A model generated the notes under the pieces. It saw only the letters and a program-made list of their open reading frames with translations. It was not told where the DNA came from and did not search any database. A program made the position numbers and the translations under genes. From Saprospiraceae bacterium (GTDB lineage Bacteria; Bacteroidota; Bacteroidia; Chitinophagales; Saprospiraceae), in NCBI GenBank assembly GCA_028285545.1, contig JANQPA010000112.1:124001-188000 (forward strand): a DNA stretch of 64,000 bases. Reading direction: 5' to 3'. Below are positions 26,898 through 34,748 of the stretch, in pieces; position 1 is the first letter of the stretch; each line of letters opens with the position of its first letter.

Positions 26898-27020
26898 AAA
26901 ACAAAAGTTATATTTACAAAAACAATTTAAAGATAAGTTAGAACTTCCTTTTATAGTTTCGATAACTGTAAATTAATGTAAATTGAGTGTAAAACACATC
27001 ATAACACATTTTAATCCCAT

Positions 27021-27028
27021 AGATTTGC
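27021..27028 (+). promoter_or_regulatory. possible Bacteroidota -7 element (TAGATTTG)
   Basis: TAGATTTG matches the Bacteroidota -7 consensus TAnnTTTG and ends 3 bp before the ATG of the winged-helix regulator. If real, the transcript would be leaderless or nearly so. I do not see a clean -33 TTTG at the usual distance, so this is weak. Confidence 0.3.
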
Positions 27029-27031
27029 GCT

Positions 27032-27958
27032 ATGATTTTCAGGAATCTTAATCACCTATTTCAACAATTTATTTTTTTTACAGTAGCCCTTCTCTTTCCA
27101 CTGGCCGCTATTGAGGGGTCGGATGAAGTAATTATGGAGAAGCAGGCCAGGGTTGCTATGAGAATGATTGGTCATGAAATTTTAATGAGCCTGGGAGATG
27201 GAGAATCCCGTGTATTGCCGATTGAGAAGAACCAGGACCATTACAAAATTTCCTTTGAATTTGAATTTGGCTTTGACCCTGATGACATTGTTTCCATCAT
27301 TGACAGCGTTATGACCGTGACCCAGATTGCCAGGCACTATCTGGTTGAGGTAGAGCAATGCCAGTCACAAGAAATCGTTCATAGTTTCGAAGTAGGAAAT
27401 CTATTAAATTATCATCTTATTCCCTGCAAAGGAAGAGTGCTTCCTGAGGATTGCTATAGTCTTTTAATTACATTGTTGGATGACAAACTAACTATTTCTG
27501 GAAATAAGGACTCCTTTGTTCATTCTTCAGGAGCTAAAGATGTCAGTCCTTTGGGCTTTAGTTTTTTAATCATACCATTACTTTTTTTGATTGGTTTAAT
27601 CAGTTTTTTTATTTGGAAAAAGAAAGGCCCACATACCGGCAAATATGCTACTAATGCTGATCCCAACTTGATTTGGATAGGTGCCTCACAGTTTGACAAA
27701 AGAAATATGACTCTTTCTTTCGACAATAAAAAAGTGGAATTGTCCAATAAGGAAGCAGAATTACTTTCCTTATTACATTCTGCGGCAAACCAAGCTGTAG
27801 AGCGTGAGCTCATTCTCCAAAAGGTATGGGGAGATAAAAGTGGTTACATCGGAAGAACCCTGGATGTTTTTATCTCCAAACTGCGCAAAAAACTTGAAGC
27901 AGACGCAAGTGTAAAAATTGTTAATATTCGAGGTGTGGGATATAAGCTTATCCTTTAA
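27032..27958 (+). CDS. membrane-tethered OmpR-type winged-helix regulator with periplasmic sensor
   Basis: 308 residues. A signal/anchor at the N-terminus (FFTVALLFPLAAIEG) is followed by a periplasmic domain (~30-175), one transmembrane helix (FSFLIIPLLFLIGLISFFIW, ~182-201) and a cytoplasmic C-terminal trans_reg_C winged helix (VELSNKEAELLSLLHSAANQAVERELILQKVWGDKSGYIGRTLDVFISKLRKKLEAD, IVNIRGVGYKLIL). This is a one-component membrane sensor with inverted topology relative to ToxR. The stop overlaps the 3' end of the convergent minus-strand gene by 11 bp. Confidence 0.87.
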   Translation: MIFRNLNHLFQQFIFFTVALLFPLAAIEGSDEVIMEKQARVAMRMIGHEILMSLGDGESRVLPIEKNQDHYKISFEFEFGFDPDDIVSIIDSVMTVTQIARHYLVEVEQCQSQEIVHSFEVGNLLNYHLIPCKGRVLPEDCYSLLITLLDDKLTISGNKDSFVHSSGAKDVSPLGFSFLIIPLLFLIGLISFFIWKKKGPHTGKYATNADPNLIWIGASQFDKRNMTLSFDNKKVELSNKEAELLSLLHSAANQAVERELILQKVWGDKSGYIGRTLDVFISKLRKKLEADASVKIVNIRGVGYKLIL

Positions 27959-28355
27959 AATAATTAGATACCCAGGCTTTAACCTGATTATCTGTCATGC
28001 TATCTGCTTTTTCAACACCCTTCACTTTTTTTAGTAAGGTAGCATAAGATTCCGATAGTTCTTTGTACAGCATTTCTCCTGTTTGGGCAGGTCCAAAAAT
28101 CACTAGGGCATCTGCCGATTCCATCTGCTCTACGAGTTCGCCGAAAAACTTTTTAAATTGATGTTTTTCTCGTTCTGTGTACTTTCTGTCGTGAACGACA
28201 TCCTGGGGCCCTCCTTTCATTTTGGTTCCGCTTCCTCCTTTCGGGCGAAACTCATCAACGTTAGAATCAATTGTTTGCAGCTCAACATTATCTCCAGCAA
28301 TAGTGACAATTTTGGCTGTTCTTTTGTCAATCCAAATTCCTATTTTCTTTGTCAT
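27948..28355 (-). CDS. small eRF1-domain/host-attachment-like protein
   Basis: 135 residues starting MTKKIGIWIDKRTAKIVTIAG and containing EREKHQFKKFFGELVEQMESADALVIFGPAQTGEMLYKELSE, then VEKADSMTDNQVKAWVSNYF. This layout (a short N-terminal beta hairpin with a WIDxRxA phrase, then an eRF1-domain-like alpha/beta half) is common in Bacteroidota hypothetical proteins related to the host-attachment/eRF1-like group. It is probably cytoplasmic and possibly RNA- or ribosome-associated. It converges with the winged-helix regulator with an 11-bp overlap. Confidence 0.6.
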   Translation of the reverse strand: MTKKIGIWIDKRTAKIVTIAGDNVELQTIDSNVDEFRPKGGSGTKMKGGPQDVVHDRKYTEREKHQFKKFFGELVEQMESADALVIFGPAQTGEMLYKELSESYATLLKKVKGVEKADSMTDNQVKAWVSNYFKG

Positions 28356-28674
28356 ATCATGAATGTGTTTAATGGCAATTATAGGGATGTATACGTATCA
28401 ATATCGGGTCATGTATTGATTATATATTTTTTGACACGGGCTATAGCACACGGATTTTCACTGTTTTTGTCGATGCTGAATAATGCTTGTTATAATCATT
28501 ATAATAATCAGTTACAGTACGCTTGTAGATTGATATTAAAGAAGGTTAGTTGTTCGGATGGAGTATAATATTCTTTTGCCTAGAAAGAAACCCTTATAAT
28601 TTATACAATTAAATGGCTTTTGTTGTTCTTGAGTGTAGTTTCATTGAAGAATTTAGTAGCAAGGTTATTGATTT
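28356..28674. repeat. 319-bp spacer carrying a dispersed repeat copy
   Basis: No gene is seen. Bases 28428-28468 (tttttgacacgggctatagc then acacggattttcactgttttt) match 37061-37100 at all but a few bases. Flanking ggtcat sequences are also shared. The remainder is AT-rich with small inverted repeats (tataatcattataat). Confidence 0.65.
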
Positions 28675-29271
28675 TCAATTCTGCTTAAACGCTTCAAATG
28701 AGACAAAGTCAAAGGCGTTTTTTCGGACTTCTTTAAAATGTCCTTCCTCCAGGCTCCACTTGGCTGTTTTGGCTTGATCACTTAATATGCCGATCTCTTC
28801 CTTCTCGAGATGGTAAATTTCCATACCTTCAAAACTATGAATGGCTGGGTAATAGAAGTGCAGGGTAATGGCTCGTTGGCTAGTAGAGTTATTTCGAAGT
28901 TTATGAATGACGCCATCTGGCTCTGGCATAAGGCCTTTTTTTCCATATCGATCAATAGCGTATTCTATCAGTTTGTCGCCTTCAAACCGATAGGAGACAT
29001 TATCTAATTCTCCCTCCAGCACAAAAACATATCCGAATAAGCCATCATGAAAGTGAACCGCACTCTCCACTCCTGCCGGCCAATTGATTAGAACACATTC
29101 AAATGGTTCGAGGGTTAATATGTTTCTTCCGTAATCGCCTACATGCTCCGGTTCATTGACTAATTCATCATATTTTAGTTCATCAAAATTGATGGCTTTG
29201 ACGAATTCGCCTAAAGAATTGTAGTTAATTGTTGTTTTTGAGGATTTGATTTTATGGATTAGATCATTCAT
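28675..29271 (-). CDS. cysteine dioxygenase-family cupin
   Basis: 198 residues. It is a cysteine dioxygenase type I-like cupin with the 3-His iron site: His73 and His75 (ESAVHFHDGLFGYVFVLEGEL) and His123 (DGVIHKLRNNS). The Cys that forms the Cys-Tyr cofactor in mammalian enzymes is replaced by Gly, as in most bacterial homologues. It converts cysteine to cysteine sulfinate or acts on a related thiol (3-mercaptopropionate). It is cytoplasmic. It is followed downstream by a small unknown gene. Confidence 0.85.
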   Translation of the reverse strand: MNDLIHKIKSSKTTINYNSLGEFVKAINFDELKYDELVNEPEHVGDYGRNILTLEPFECVLINWPAGVESAVHFHDGLFGYVFVLEGELDNVSYRFEGDKLIEYAIDRYGKKGLMPEPDGVIHKLRNNSTSQRAITLHFYYPAIHSFEGMEIYHLEKEEIGILSDQAKTAKWSLEEGHFKEVRKNAFDFVSFEAFKQN

Positions 29272-29304
29272 AATATTGAGTGCTATTTATAATTGTTTTC
29301 TTTT

Positions 29305-29682
29305 TTAATCAGGTTGCACATATTTAAGAATTGATGAAAGTCTGGCAGGCATTGATTCTGGTGATTTCAGGTCAATATCTCCAAATGGAGTAATTAATGG
29401 TTTGCTAAAGTCTAAGTAGTGAAAGAAAAAGGTTAATCTTGTCATATGGGTCAAGTATTTTGGCTCATCAAGCCAATTCCCAATAATTTCTGTTCCTTGT
29501 TTATTTAGATATTTCTCGTCATATGGTGCTTGCCAATTCAATTTGTCGATGTCTTCTTTTTGTTGGGTAAATTCGTCAATCTCGATATCCATAAAATTGG
29601 CTTTTATATCGAGTTCAATGAGATGCACATCCACTTCATTGTCTACTGAATAAATTCCGATTAAACTTATAGCTTTTATCAT
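29305..29682 (-). CDS. uncharacterised small protein
   Basis: 125 residues, no family recognised. It is acidic, with one beta-rich N-terminal part (AISLIGIYSVDNEVDVHLIELDIKAN) and a C-terminal part WLDEPKYLTHMTRLTFFFHYLDFSKPLITPFGDIDL. There is no signal peptide or membrane helix. The N-terminal IxxYSVDxEVDVHLIEL phrase recalls immunity-type or helper proteins but not enough to name. It lies on the minus strand between the cysteine dioxygenase and the HepT gene. Confidence 0.55.
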   Translation of the reverse strand: MIKAISLIGIYSVDNEVDVHLIELDIKANFMDIEIDEFTQQKEDIDKLNWQAPYDEKYLNKQGTEIIGNWLDEPKYLTHMTRLTFFFHYLDFSKPLITPFGDIDLKSPESMPARLSSILKYVQPD

Positions 29683-29798
29683 TTCTTTGATGGGCTATAA
29701 TGCTTAGGGTGAAAATTCTTTTAATGACTTTTTCCTATATCGCGTAGTGCATTAATGTTCAAATTTCACATGCTTTGTTTCTAATTCAATATCTTCAT

Positions 29799-30152
29799 TC
29801 ATTGCTCCTCTTTTTCTAATATTGCAATAATATTTTTGATGTTTAACATAAGATTTGGTACATCTTCAATAGCTGTTTGCCAGACCATTTCTAGGTCGAC
29901 ATTAAAATAATCATGAATTAATTTATCCCGCATTCCAGCAATGGCTCGCCATGGAATTTGGTTAAACCTTTCTCTTAAATCCTGACTTATTCTTTTTGTT
30001 GCTTCACCAGCTACCTCAATTTTCCTGATCACAGCATCTTGTTTTTCTTCATCTTCCAAGAATTCTTCGTAATTAACTTCATTTATGTAATCAGTAATTC
30101 TTGCAAGGCTTTGATAGATATGATCAAGATATATTAGGTTGCTCTTCTTCAT
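29799..30152 (-). CDS. hepT: HepT-like HEPN RNase toxin
   Basis: 117 residues of the HepT (DUF86) family, with the catalytic RX4HXY motif Arg75-His80-Tyr82 ([10 protein letters not shown]) intact and the usual preceding helices ([33 protein letters not shown]). The HEPN domain acts as an RNase toxin neutralised by the partner MntA, which adenylylates the tyrosine next to the active site. The start overlaps the mntA end by 29 bp, the typical translational coupling of these pairs. Confidence 0.88.
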   Translation of the reverse strand: MKKSNLIYLDHIYQSLARITDYINEVNYEEFLEDEEKQDAVIRKIEVAGEATKRISQDLRERFNQIPWRAIAGMRDKLIHDYFNVDLEMVWQTAIEDVPNLMLNIKNIIAILEKEEQ

Positions 30153-30435
30153 TAAATATGGTGATAAGGTCTTCTAAAATATATTCTTTTAGGCGAGGAT
30201 TTTTAAGACTATTTTCTGTTATTAGGTCTACTTCAACCTGTAGTTGATCTGATAGTTCATGCTGAATTTGGACTAATTTTAATAAGCTTATCTTTTCTTT
30301 AAAATTGATTAGAAGGTCCAAATCACTATCTTCATCATTTTCACCTCTGGCATATGAACCAAATACTCCAACCCGATTAGGATGATATGGAGAGAGGAGT
30401 GAAATAATTTCATTTTTTAATTGGAGATCAATCAT
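30124..30435 (-). CDS. mntA: MntA-like minimal nucleotidyltransferase antitoxin
   Basis: 103 residues with the nucleotidyltransferase signature [20 protein letters not shown] (Gly26-Ser27 and the metal-binding Asp38/Asp40). The third acidic residue is likely Asp75 in VEVDLI. It belongs to the type VII-like MntA/HepT module, in which MntA polyadenylylates HepT. Gene order here is mntA then hepT on the minus strand, the usual arrangement, with overlapping frames. A 196-bp hairpin-chain repeat lies just upstream. Confidence 0.88.
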   Translation of the reverse strand: MIDLQLKNEIISLLSPYHPNRVGVFGSYARGENDEDSDLDLLINFKEKISLLKLVQIQHELSDQLQVEVDLITENSLKNPRLKEYILEDLITIFNEEEQPNIS

Positions 30436-30569
30436 TCTATTTCTGTTGAAGTACTAATTTAACATTCTTTATTCTATTTTCGTTCCTTTTTTATTTTTTC
30501 AATGGAGTTAGTTAAAGCCTTATTAAGCTCCAAAAATTCATTCCAACTCTCTTCCTTTAAATTCTTTGT
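30436..30569 (-). pseudogene. C-terminal gene remnant abutting a repeat
   Basis: On the minus strand an open frame ends at TAG 30474-30476 and reads NLKEESWNEFLELNKALTNS then IEKIKKERK. This looks like the C-terminal helix of a small helical protein, perhaps a four-helix-bundle type. Upstream the same frame runs straight into the hairpin-chain repeat at 30570 (the frame is open to an ATG at 30644 inside it), so the gene appears truncated by, or fused to, the repeat. The family assignment is a guess; the coding-like tail is seen directly. Confidence 0.4.
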
Positions 30570-30766
30570 GTCGCTACTCTGTAGCTCTATTAATCTTTCA
30601 TCTTGCACCGCCGGCTGTGGCCGCCGGCTTGAGTGTATCGCCATTCCATGGCTTAATCATCACATTCCAAGGTAAGCTCAAGCGGCAAAGCCGCGAAACC
30701 ATACTGCCTGAGACGCAAGCCTCAGGAAAAGAAAAAAGTTATAAAAGTAAGCTGCAGCGCAGCGAC
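30570..30766. repeat. 197-bp hairpin-chain repeat, copy A
   Basis: Terminal inverted ends (gtcgctactctgtagctc at the left, gctgcagcgcagcgac at the right) enclose four hairpins in the order: a gccggc-based stem, gccat-tcc-atggc, gcggc-aaa-gccgc, and cctgag...ctcagg. The reverse complement aligns end to end with copy B at 34478-34673. An open frame across it (30566-30793) is not a real gene. Just beyond the right end, gaca-gaga-tgtc followed by ttgtttttttt looks like a plus-strand terminator. Confidence 0.75.
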
Positions 30767-30800
30767 AGAGATGTCTTGTTTTTTTTAAAATGACACCTTA

Positions 30801-31151
30801 TTATTTATCAAATCCTGCTATCCTTTCATAAGCGTCCTGCAGGCAAAAGGCAATTTCATTAGTTAATAATTGATTTTCCATCTTTGAATACATAACAAAG
30901 AAATTGAATAGTTCCTTAACTTGGAAGAGTTCATTATTCGAACCTTTAAACCTATCCCTAATCTGATGAATCTCACGTTGAAATTCACTAATTAACCTTA
31001 ATGCCTCTATTTTTTGTTGATCATTAATTTCATCTCTTAGCATAATCATCCTTACCCCAATAGGAACATTATCGGCAATAAATTCGAAATATCTGACTTT
31101 ATTACCCTGGCTCCACTCTTGCACATTTATCAGTTGCTCTTTTAATGTCAT
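30801..31151 (-). CDS. uncharacterised helical protein
   Basis: 116 residues, predicted nearly all helical: IEALRLISEFQREIHQIRDRFKGSN and QVKELFNFFVMYSKMENQLLTNEIAFCLQDAYERI. No signal peptide, membrane helix or known motif is seen. The stop lies only 35 bp from the hairpin-chain repeat A. The next gene upstream on the same strand is 11 bp away (gamma-glutamylcyclotransferase-like), so they share a transcript. Confidence 0.6.
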   Translation of the reverse strand: MTLKEQLINVQEWSQGNKVRYFEFIADNVPIGVRMIMLRDEINDQQKIEALRLISEFQREIHQIRDRFKGSNNELFQVKELFNFFVMYSKMENQLLTNEIAFCLQDAYERIAGFDK

Positions 31152-31162
31152 CCTTCTCTTCT

Positions 31163-31570
31163 CTAAGAAATAAATCCATTTATTTTACCCAAATACTCCT
31201 CTGGAAAATCCAGCTTTTTGGCCAATTCAAAAAGCGATTTAGCATAGGACGAATTCGTTCCGGTAAGCAATTCAAGCGGCAAATTATAGCATAAGGCCAT
31301 TACTTCTTGGTCTGATTCTGTGATAATTTTTACTTCTTCAGGAATGTAATCCGCCACACTTTTTTCGGAATATAATGGAATTAATTCCTCCTCGTCCACT
31401 TCCATTAAAAGCCCATATGCTTTTTCATTTTCCTTTGGAATTAAGGAAGCTCGATTTCCAATTTTTAAAGTGTAGTCCTTTAAATATCCTTTTCTGGGAT
31501 TCGAAGGGTTTATTCCATTATTTGTTAAAATATCCTGGTCCATAAACAGACCATAAAAAAATACCTCCAT
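31163..31570 (-). CDS. gamma-glutamylcyclotransferase-like (AIG2-like) protein
   Basis: 135 residues with the family start VFFYGLFMDQDIL (FYGxL/F-M loop that binds the gamma-glutamyl group), KIGNRASLIPKENEKAYGLLMEVDEEELIPLYSEKSVADYIPEEVKI. Glu in the YSEKSVADY region is the likely catalytic acid. Such enzymes split gamma-glutamyl amino acids into 5-oxoproline or act on similar gamma-glutamylamines. It is cytoplasmic. It is co-transcribed with the helical unknown protein downstream. Confidence 0.75.
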   Translation of the reverse strand: MEVFFYGLFMDQDILTNNGINPSNPRKGYLKDYTLKIGNRASLIPKENEKAYGLLMEVDEEELIPLYSEKSVADYIPEEVKIITESDQEVMALCYNLPLELLTGTNSSYAKSLFELAKKLDFPEEYLGKINGFIS

Positions 31571-31632
31571 AATATTTTGTTTTGATAATTGTTAACAGTC
31601 TTGGGTGGTTGTAATGCCGTTTATTCATTGCT

Positions 31633-32496
31633 TCACACTAAATTCAATTCCTTCCGTTTACTCCAATAATATATGGCTAATCCAGTAACAATAATGGGTA
31701 ACATAATTCCAAATTCATCTATAAAATACGCTGTATTCCCTGTATCCTCTGTCAAAGGGGTAAAAATGCTTTGGATGTATAAATTATGACTGGCATGAAG
31801 AATAACGGCGGTCCATAAACTTCCCGACTTCATTCGGAACCAGGTGTAGATAAAACTTACACTGATTACCAATACCATAAAACAGATCATGGCAACCCAA
31901 ACGGGGGTGCCGCTGTTGTAATCCGCAAATAATAAAATGGGTAAATGCCAGATTCCCCAAATAAATCCGGAAATCAAAGAAGTTTTGGTAAACCCCTCAG
32001 TTTTGTAGAGTTCAGGCACTAAAAATCCACGCCAGCCAATTTCTTCGCCTAATGCAAATATGGCCCCTGTGAGAAAGCCCACCGTTCCTTGTATCAGGAC
32101 ATACACCAGAATTACTAAATTATTATCTAATTCCGTTAAGCCAAGTGAAGTAGCAATAGTTGTTACAAACTCCCCATTGTAGAATTTTCCCCAACCAACT
32201 ATCCAGACGATCAGGTAGGCAACCAATGCATAGAGAATAGGAATAAAATAGCTCCGGAGTTGGTATTTCGTCTTCCCCCATTTCCAACCGAGCTCTTTCA
32301 AACTCCTTTTTAAGATCCTCATCGTAATTAATGCGGAAATTCCTGGGCACCACATAAGTCCTAAAACATACAGGCCACCACCCGCGGAAAGGGTTCCAGC
32401 ATCAATAATCAGATAATAAAAAATGCTGCTTAATGCCAGCGTTATCAGAAGAAATATGAGGATAGGTTTAGAATTGTTTTCGATTTGATCTGTCAT
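31633..32496 (-). CDS. CPBP-family intramembrane metalloprotease (CAAX-protease-like)
   Basis: 287 residues with about eight membrane helices. The signature motifs are present: EExxxR (Glu151-Glu152, Arg156 in GEEIGWRGFLVPEL), FxxxH (WGIWHLPILL, His184) and a C-terminal HASHN. It would be an intramembrane protease that processes proteins or peptides, or that confers self-immunity in bacteriocin systems. No bacteriocin or prenylated substrate is visible nearby. Confidence 0.9.
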   Translation of the reverse strand: MTDQIENNSKPILIFLLITLALSSIFYYLIIDAGTLSAGGGLYVLGLMWCPGISALITMRILKRSLKELGWKWGKTKYQLRSYFIPILYALVAYLIVWIVGWGKFYNGEFVTTIATSLGLTELDNNLVILVYVLIQGTVGFLTGAIFALGEEIGWRGFLVPELYKTEGFTKTSLISGFIWGIWHLPILLFADYNSGTPVWVAMICFMVLVISVSFIYTWFRMKSGSLWTAVILHASHNLYIQSIFTPLTEDTGNTAYFIDEFGIMLPIIVTGLAIYYWSKRKELNLV

Positions 32497-32632
32497 TATT
32501 ATTCAGGTTGGTGAAGTGAACTTAATCCGAATAGCTGGGTATCTGGAACTAATTCCTAAATATCCAGCAATAAATTAAGCATTCTCCACCTTTCAACAGT
32601 AGTATTCTATCCTATTTTTTATAACCCTTCCT

Positions 32633-33346
32633 TTATTTTTCATTCAGAAAATCAACCAATTTTTCCCCAGATTCAGATAAAGCCGCTAGAACTGCTTCAT
32701 TTTCGGCTCTTTTCTGAGTTTCTTGAATATTGGAATCTGTATTTTCTTTTTGGATTAATTCTTCTTTAGTGACAATATTGGAATAGGGAACTACTCCAGT
32801 TCTGATATCCAGCAATACTATTTCGATGGTGGCAAAGGCTTTGGCCTGGTCTCTTTTAAAAGCTTTGTATTTATAATAGATGTCACTTTTAATAGAGAAG
32901 ATAAGCAGCAAATCTGCCTGTAGACGAACCGCCGATTCTCTTAAATTGGTCAGGGTAGGATTCTGATTGGTCATAATGGAGGGCATTAAAGTGACCTTAT
33001 AGACACGTCCGGCCTGATTAATGGAGGTCGTTAAGTTTTCAAAATAGCCCTGTTTTAGCTTTAAGAACTCCTCGTTGTAGCTGTAATTGTAGTAATACTT
33101 ATTCAAAGAGGTGCTTCCAAAATTGTAAATCGCTACCCTGGCTGAATCTGGCAAGGTAATGTTTCCATCCAATAGTCTTTGGATATCTTCTTCGCTTATC
33201 GTACGATCATCAGAATTAAATAGGGACTTTTCAATTCGTTCACCAGCATAAGCTTGTTGAGGGTAAGTTGGGAGTGTATTAATAGGTCTATTCACGCCAC
33301 AGGCAGCAAAAAGGGCTACCATTAAAATTAAGATAACATGCTTCAT
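32633..33346 (-). CDS. uncharacterised lipoprotein
   Basis: The frame opens at 33457, but the ATG at 33346 gives a clear lipoprotein signal (MKHVILILMVALFAACGVN, Cys16), so the mature protein is about 220 residues. It contains SARVAIYNFGSTSLNKYYYNY, LKQGYFENLTTSINQAGRVYKVTLMPSIM and RLQADLLLIFSIKSDIYYKY, an alternating alpha/beta pattern. This resembles CsgG/TolB-like N-terminal domains that gather at the outer membrane, but I cannot confirm it. It is periplasm-facing. An AraC gene starts immediately upstream on the same strand. Confidence 0.65.
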   Translation of the reverse strand: MKHVILILMVALFAACGVNRPINTLPTYPQQAYAGERIEKSLFNSDDRTISEEDIQRLLDGNITLPDSARVAIYNFGSTSLNKYYYNYSYNEEFLKLKQGYFENLTTSINQAGRVYKVTLMPSIMTNQNPTLTNLRESAVRLQADLLLIFSIKSDIYYKYKAFKRDQAKAFATIEIVLLDIRTGVVPYSNIVTKEELIQKENTDSNIQETQKRAENEAVLAALSESGEKLVDFLNEK

Positions 33347-33453
33347 TTTAGTCAGTGATTTTTTTTGAATAACTATGGCGAGGCAGGTAATATTATTTTT
33401 AGGGGATTCTTTTTGGGGTAAACTTAAAAAAGATCCCCTAGATAATATATTTA

Positions 33454-34362
33454 TCAATTCAGGTTGCGATATTCCACAGGCGTCTTACCTGTTTTTGACC
33501 TAAATAATCGAGTAAAATAGTGGGGATAATTGAAACCTAAGTCATAGGCAATTTCACTGACGGATTGTTGAGTCCCCAATAGCAAATTCTTAGCTTTTTC
33601 AATCACAAAATCATTGATATGATCCTTGGGAGTTCTGCCCGTTTCTTTTTTCAAAAGATCACTAAAATAATGCTGAGACAGGTGTGCTTTTTCAGCAAAA
33701 TACTGGATAGAAGGAAGACCTGATGCTAAGTGCTGCTCTGTTTTAAAGTAGTCTTTCAAGGCTATTTCAAACTGCGATACAATGTCCCTGCTTTGGCTGG
33801 TTCGGGTATTAAATTGTCGCTCATAAAATCGAAGACAATAGTTTAGGAGTAGTTCAATATTGGAGACGATTACCCTTTGGCTGTGATTATCAATACGCTG
33901 TTCGTATTCTGATTGAATATTGGTTACTAATTCCTTGATTTTTGTTTCTTCATCCTCTGATAAATGTAGGGCTTCGTATACCTCATAATTGAAGAAAGTA
34001 TAGTCATCGATTTGAGTTCCCAGGTGGGTATTTCTGATCAAATCAGGGTGAAAGTATAGCATCCAGCCTTCAATTTCTCCTTCTTCAACAACTTTCTGAG
34101 GCGAGTAAACTTGTCCGGGAGCTGAAAAGACCATCAGTCCTTCATCAAAATCGAAAGAATTGCGCCCGTAATCTGCTCCGCAGTTTTTATCCTTCATAGA
34201 GATCATATAAAAATCTAGGACCACCTTGGAGCCTACTGCTTCATCAGGAATCACTACTTTGGAGGCATCCATTAAGGAGATTAAGGGATGCTTAGGTTTA
34301 GCAAAACCCATGGTGGTGTGTAATTGGCTGATGGGTTTGACCCGTACGATTTTATCTGACAT
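33454..34362 (-). CDS. AraC-family transcriptional regulator
   Basis: 302 residues. It has a cupin-like N-terminal sensor (RNSFDFDEGLMVFSAPGQVYSPQ, IEGWMLYFHPDLIRNTHLG) and a C-terminal AraC helix-turn-helix pair (LPSIQYFAEKAHLSQHYFSDLLKKETGRTPKDHI, QSVSEIAYDLGFNYPHYFTRLFRSKTGKTPVEYR). Regulators of this layout often sense small hydrophobic compounds. It is upstream of the unknown lipoprotein gene (107 bp from the preferred lipoprotein start), which is the obvious target. The hairpin-chain repeat B lies about 115 bp upstream. Confidence 0.92.
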   Translation of the reverse strand: MSDKIVRVKPISQLHTTMGFAKPKHPLISLMDASKVVIPDEAVGSKVVLDFYMISMKDKNCGADYGRNSFDFDEGLMVFSAPGQVYSPQKVVEEGEIEGWMLYFHPDLIRNTHLGTQIDDYTFFNYEVYEALHLSEDEETKIKELVTNIQSEYEQRIDNHSQRVIVSNIELLLNYCLRFYERQFNTRTSQSRDIVSQFEIALKDYFKTEQHLASGLPSIQYFAEKAHLSQHYFSDLLKKETGRTPKDHINDFVIEKAKNLLLGTQQSVSEIAYDLGFNYPHYFTRLFRSKTGKTPVEYRNLN

Positions 34363-34477
34363 GATTATTCTCTTGTTTATTGAATGCTCTACAAAGATCA
34401 GGAAATCTAATGGAAAGGACTAACACAAAACGCTGATTGGGTAACACGGGATGGGGGAATTATTAAGCCTTTTTGGT

Positions 34478-34673
34478 GTCGCTGCGATGTAGCTCTGATA
34501 TTTTGCTCTTTTCTCTCCCTGAGGCTGGTGCCTCAGGTTAGTGTATTTCGCGGCTATGCCGCTTTGCCTACTTTGTGACTCGGTTTTCAAGCCATAGAAT
34601 GGCGATATAACCAAGCCGATGGCGAAAGCCATCGGTGAATAGATAAGAATTCAAAAAGCTGCAGCGCAGCGAC
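34478..34673. repeat. 196-bp hairpin-chain repeat, copy B (inverted relative to A)
   Basis: Ends are gtcgctgcgatgtagctc (left) and gctgcagcgcagcgac (right). Between them are four perfect hairpins: cctgaggc-tggt-gcctcagg, gcggc-tat-gccgc, gccat-aga-atggc, and ccgatggc-gaaa-gccatcgg (the last with a GNRA tetraloop). The order is the reverse of copy A, so the two copies form inverted repeats 3.7 kb apart. An open frame across it (34420-34632) is not a real gene. The rest of the 34363-34748 spacer holds no gene. Confidence 0.78.
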
Positions 34674-34748
34674 ATAAATAACTTATAGGTTTTTGGGTTC
34701 CTATAATCCGGAGTCAAAGTTCACCTCAATTAATTGTGTTCAATATTT

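Noticed and set aside
30566-30793. Plus-strand open frame of 75 codons inside repeat A
   Set aside because: It follows the hairpin modules of the repeat, has no family, and the equivalent frame in copy B is shifted; it is a by-product of the repeat.
34420-34632. Minus-strand open frame of 70 codons inside repeat B
   Set aside because: Same reason: it tracks the hairpin sequence and its frame is not kept between copies.
30570-34673. Composite transposon bounded by the inverted repeats
   Set aside because: No transposase or integrase gene lies between or beside the copies, and copies A and B are only about 65-70% alike by eye, too old for a recent composite element. Kept only as a possible inversion or folding element.
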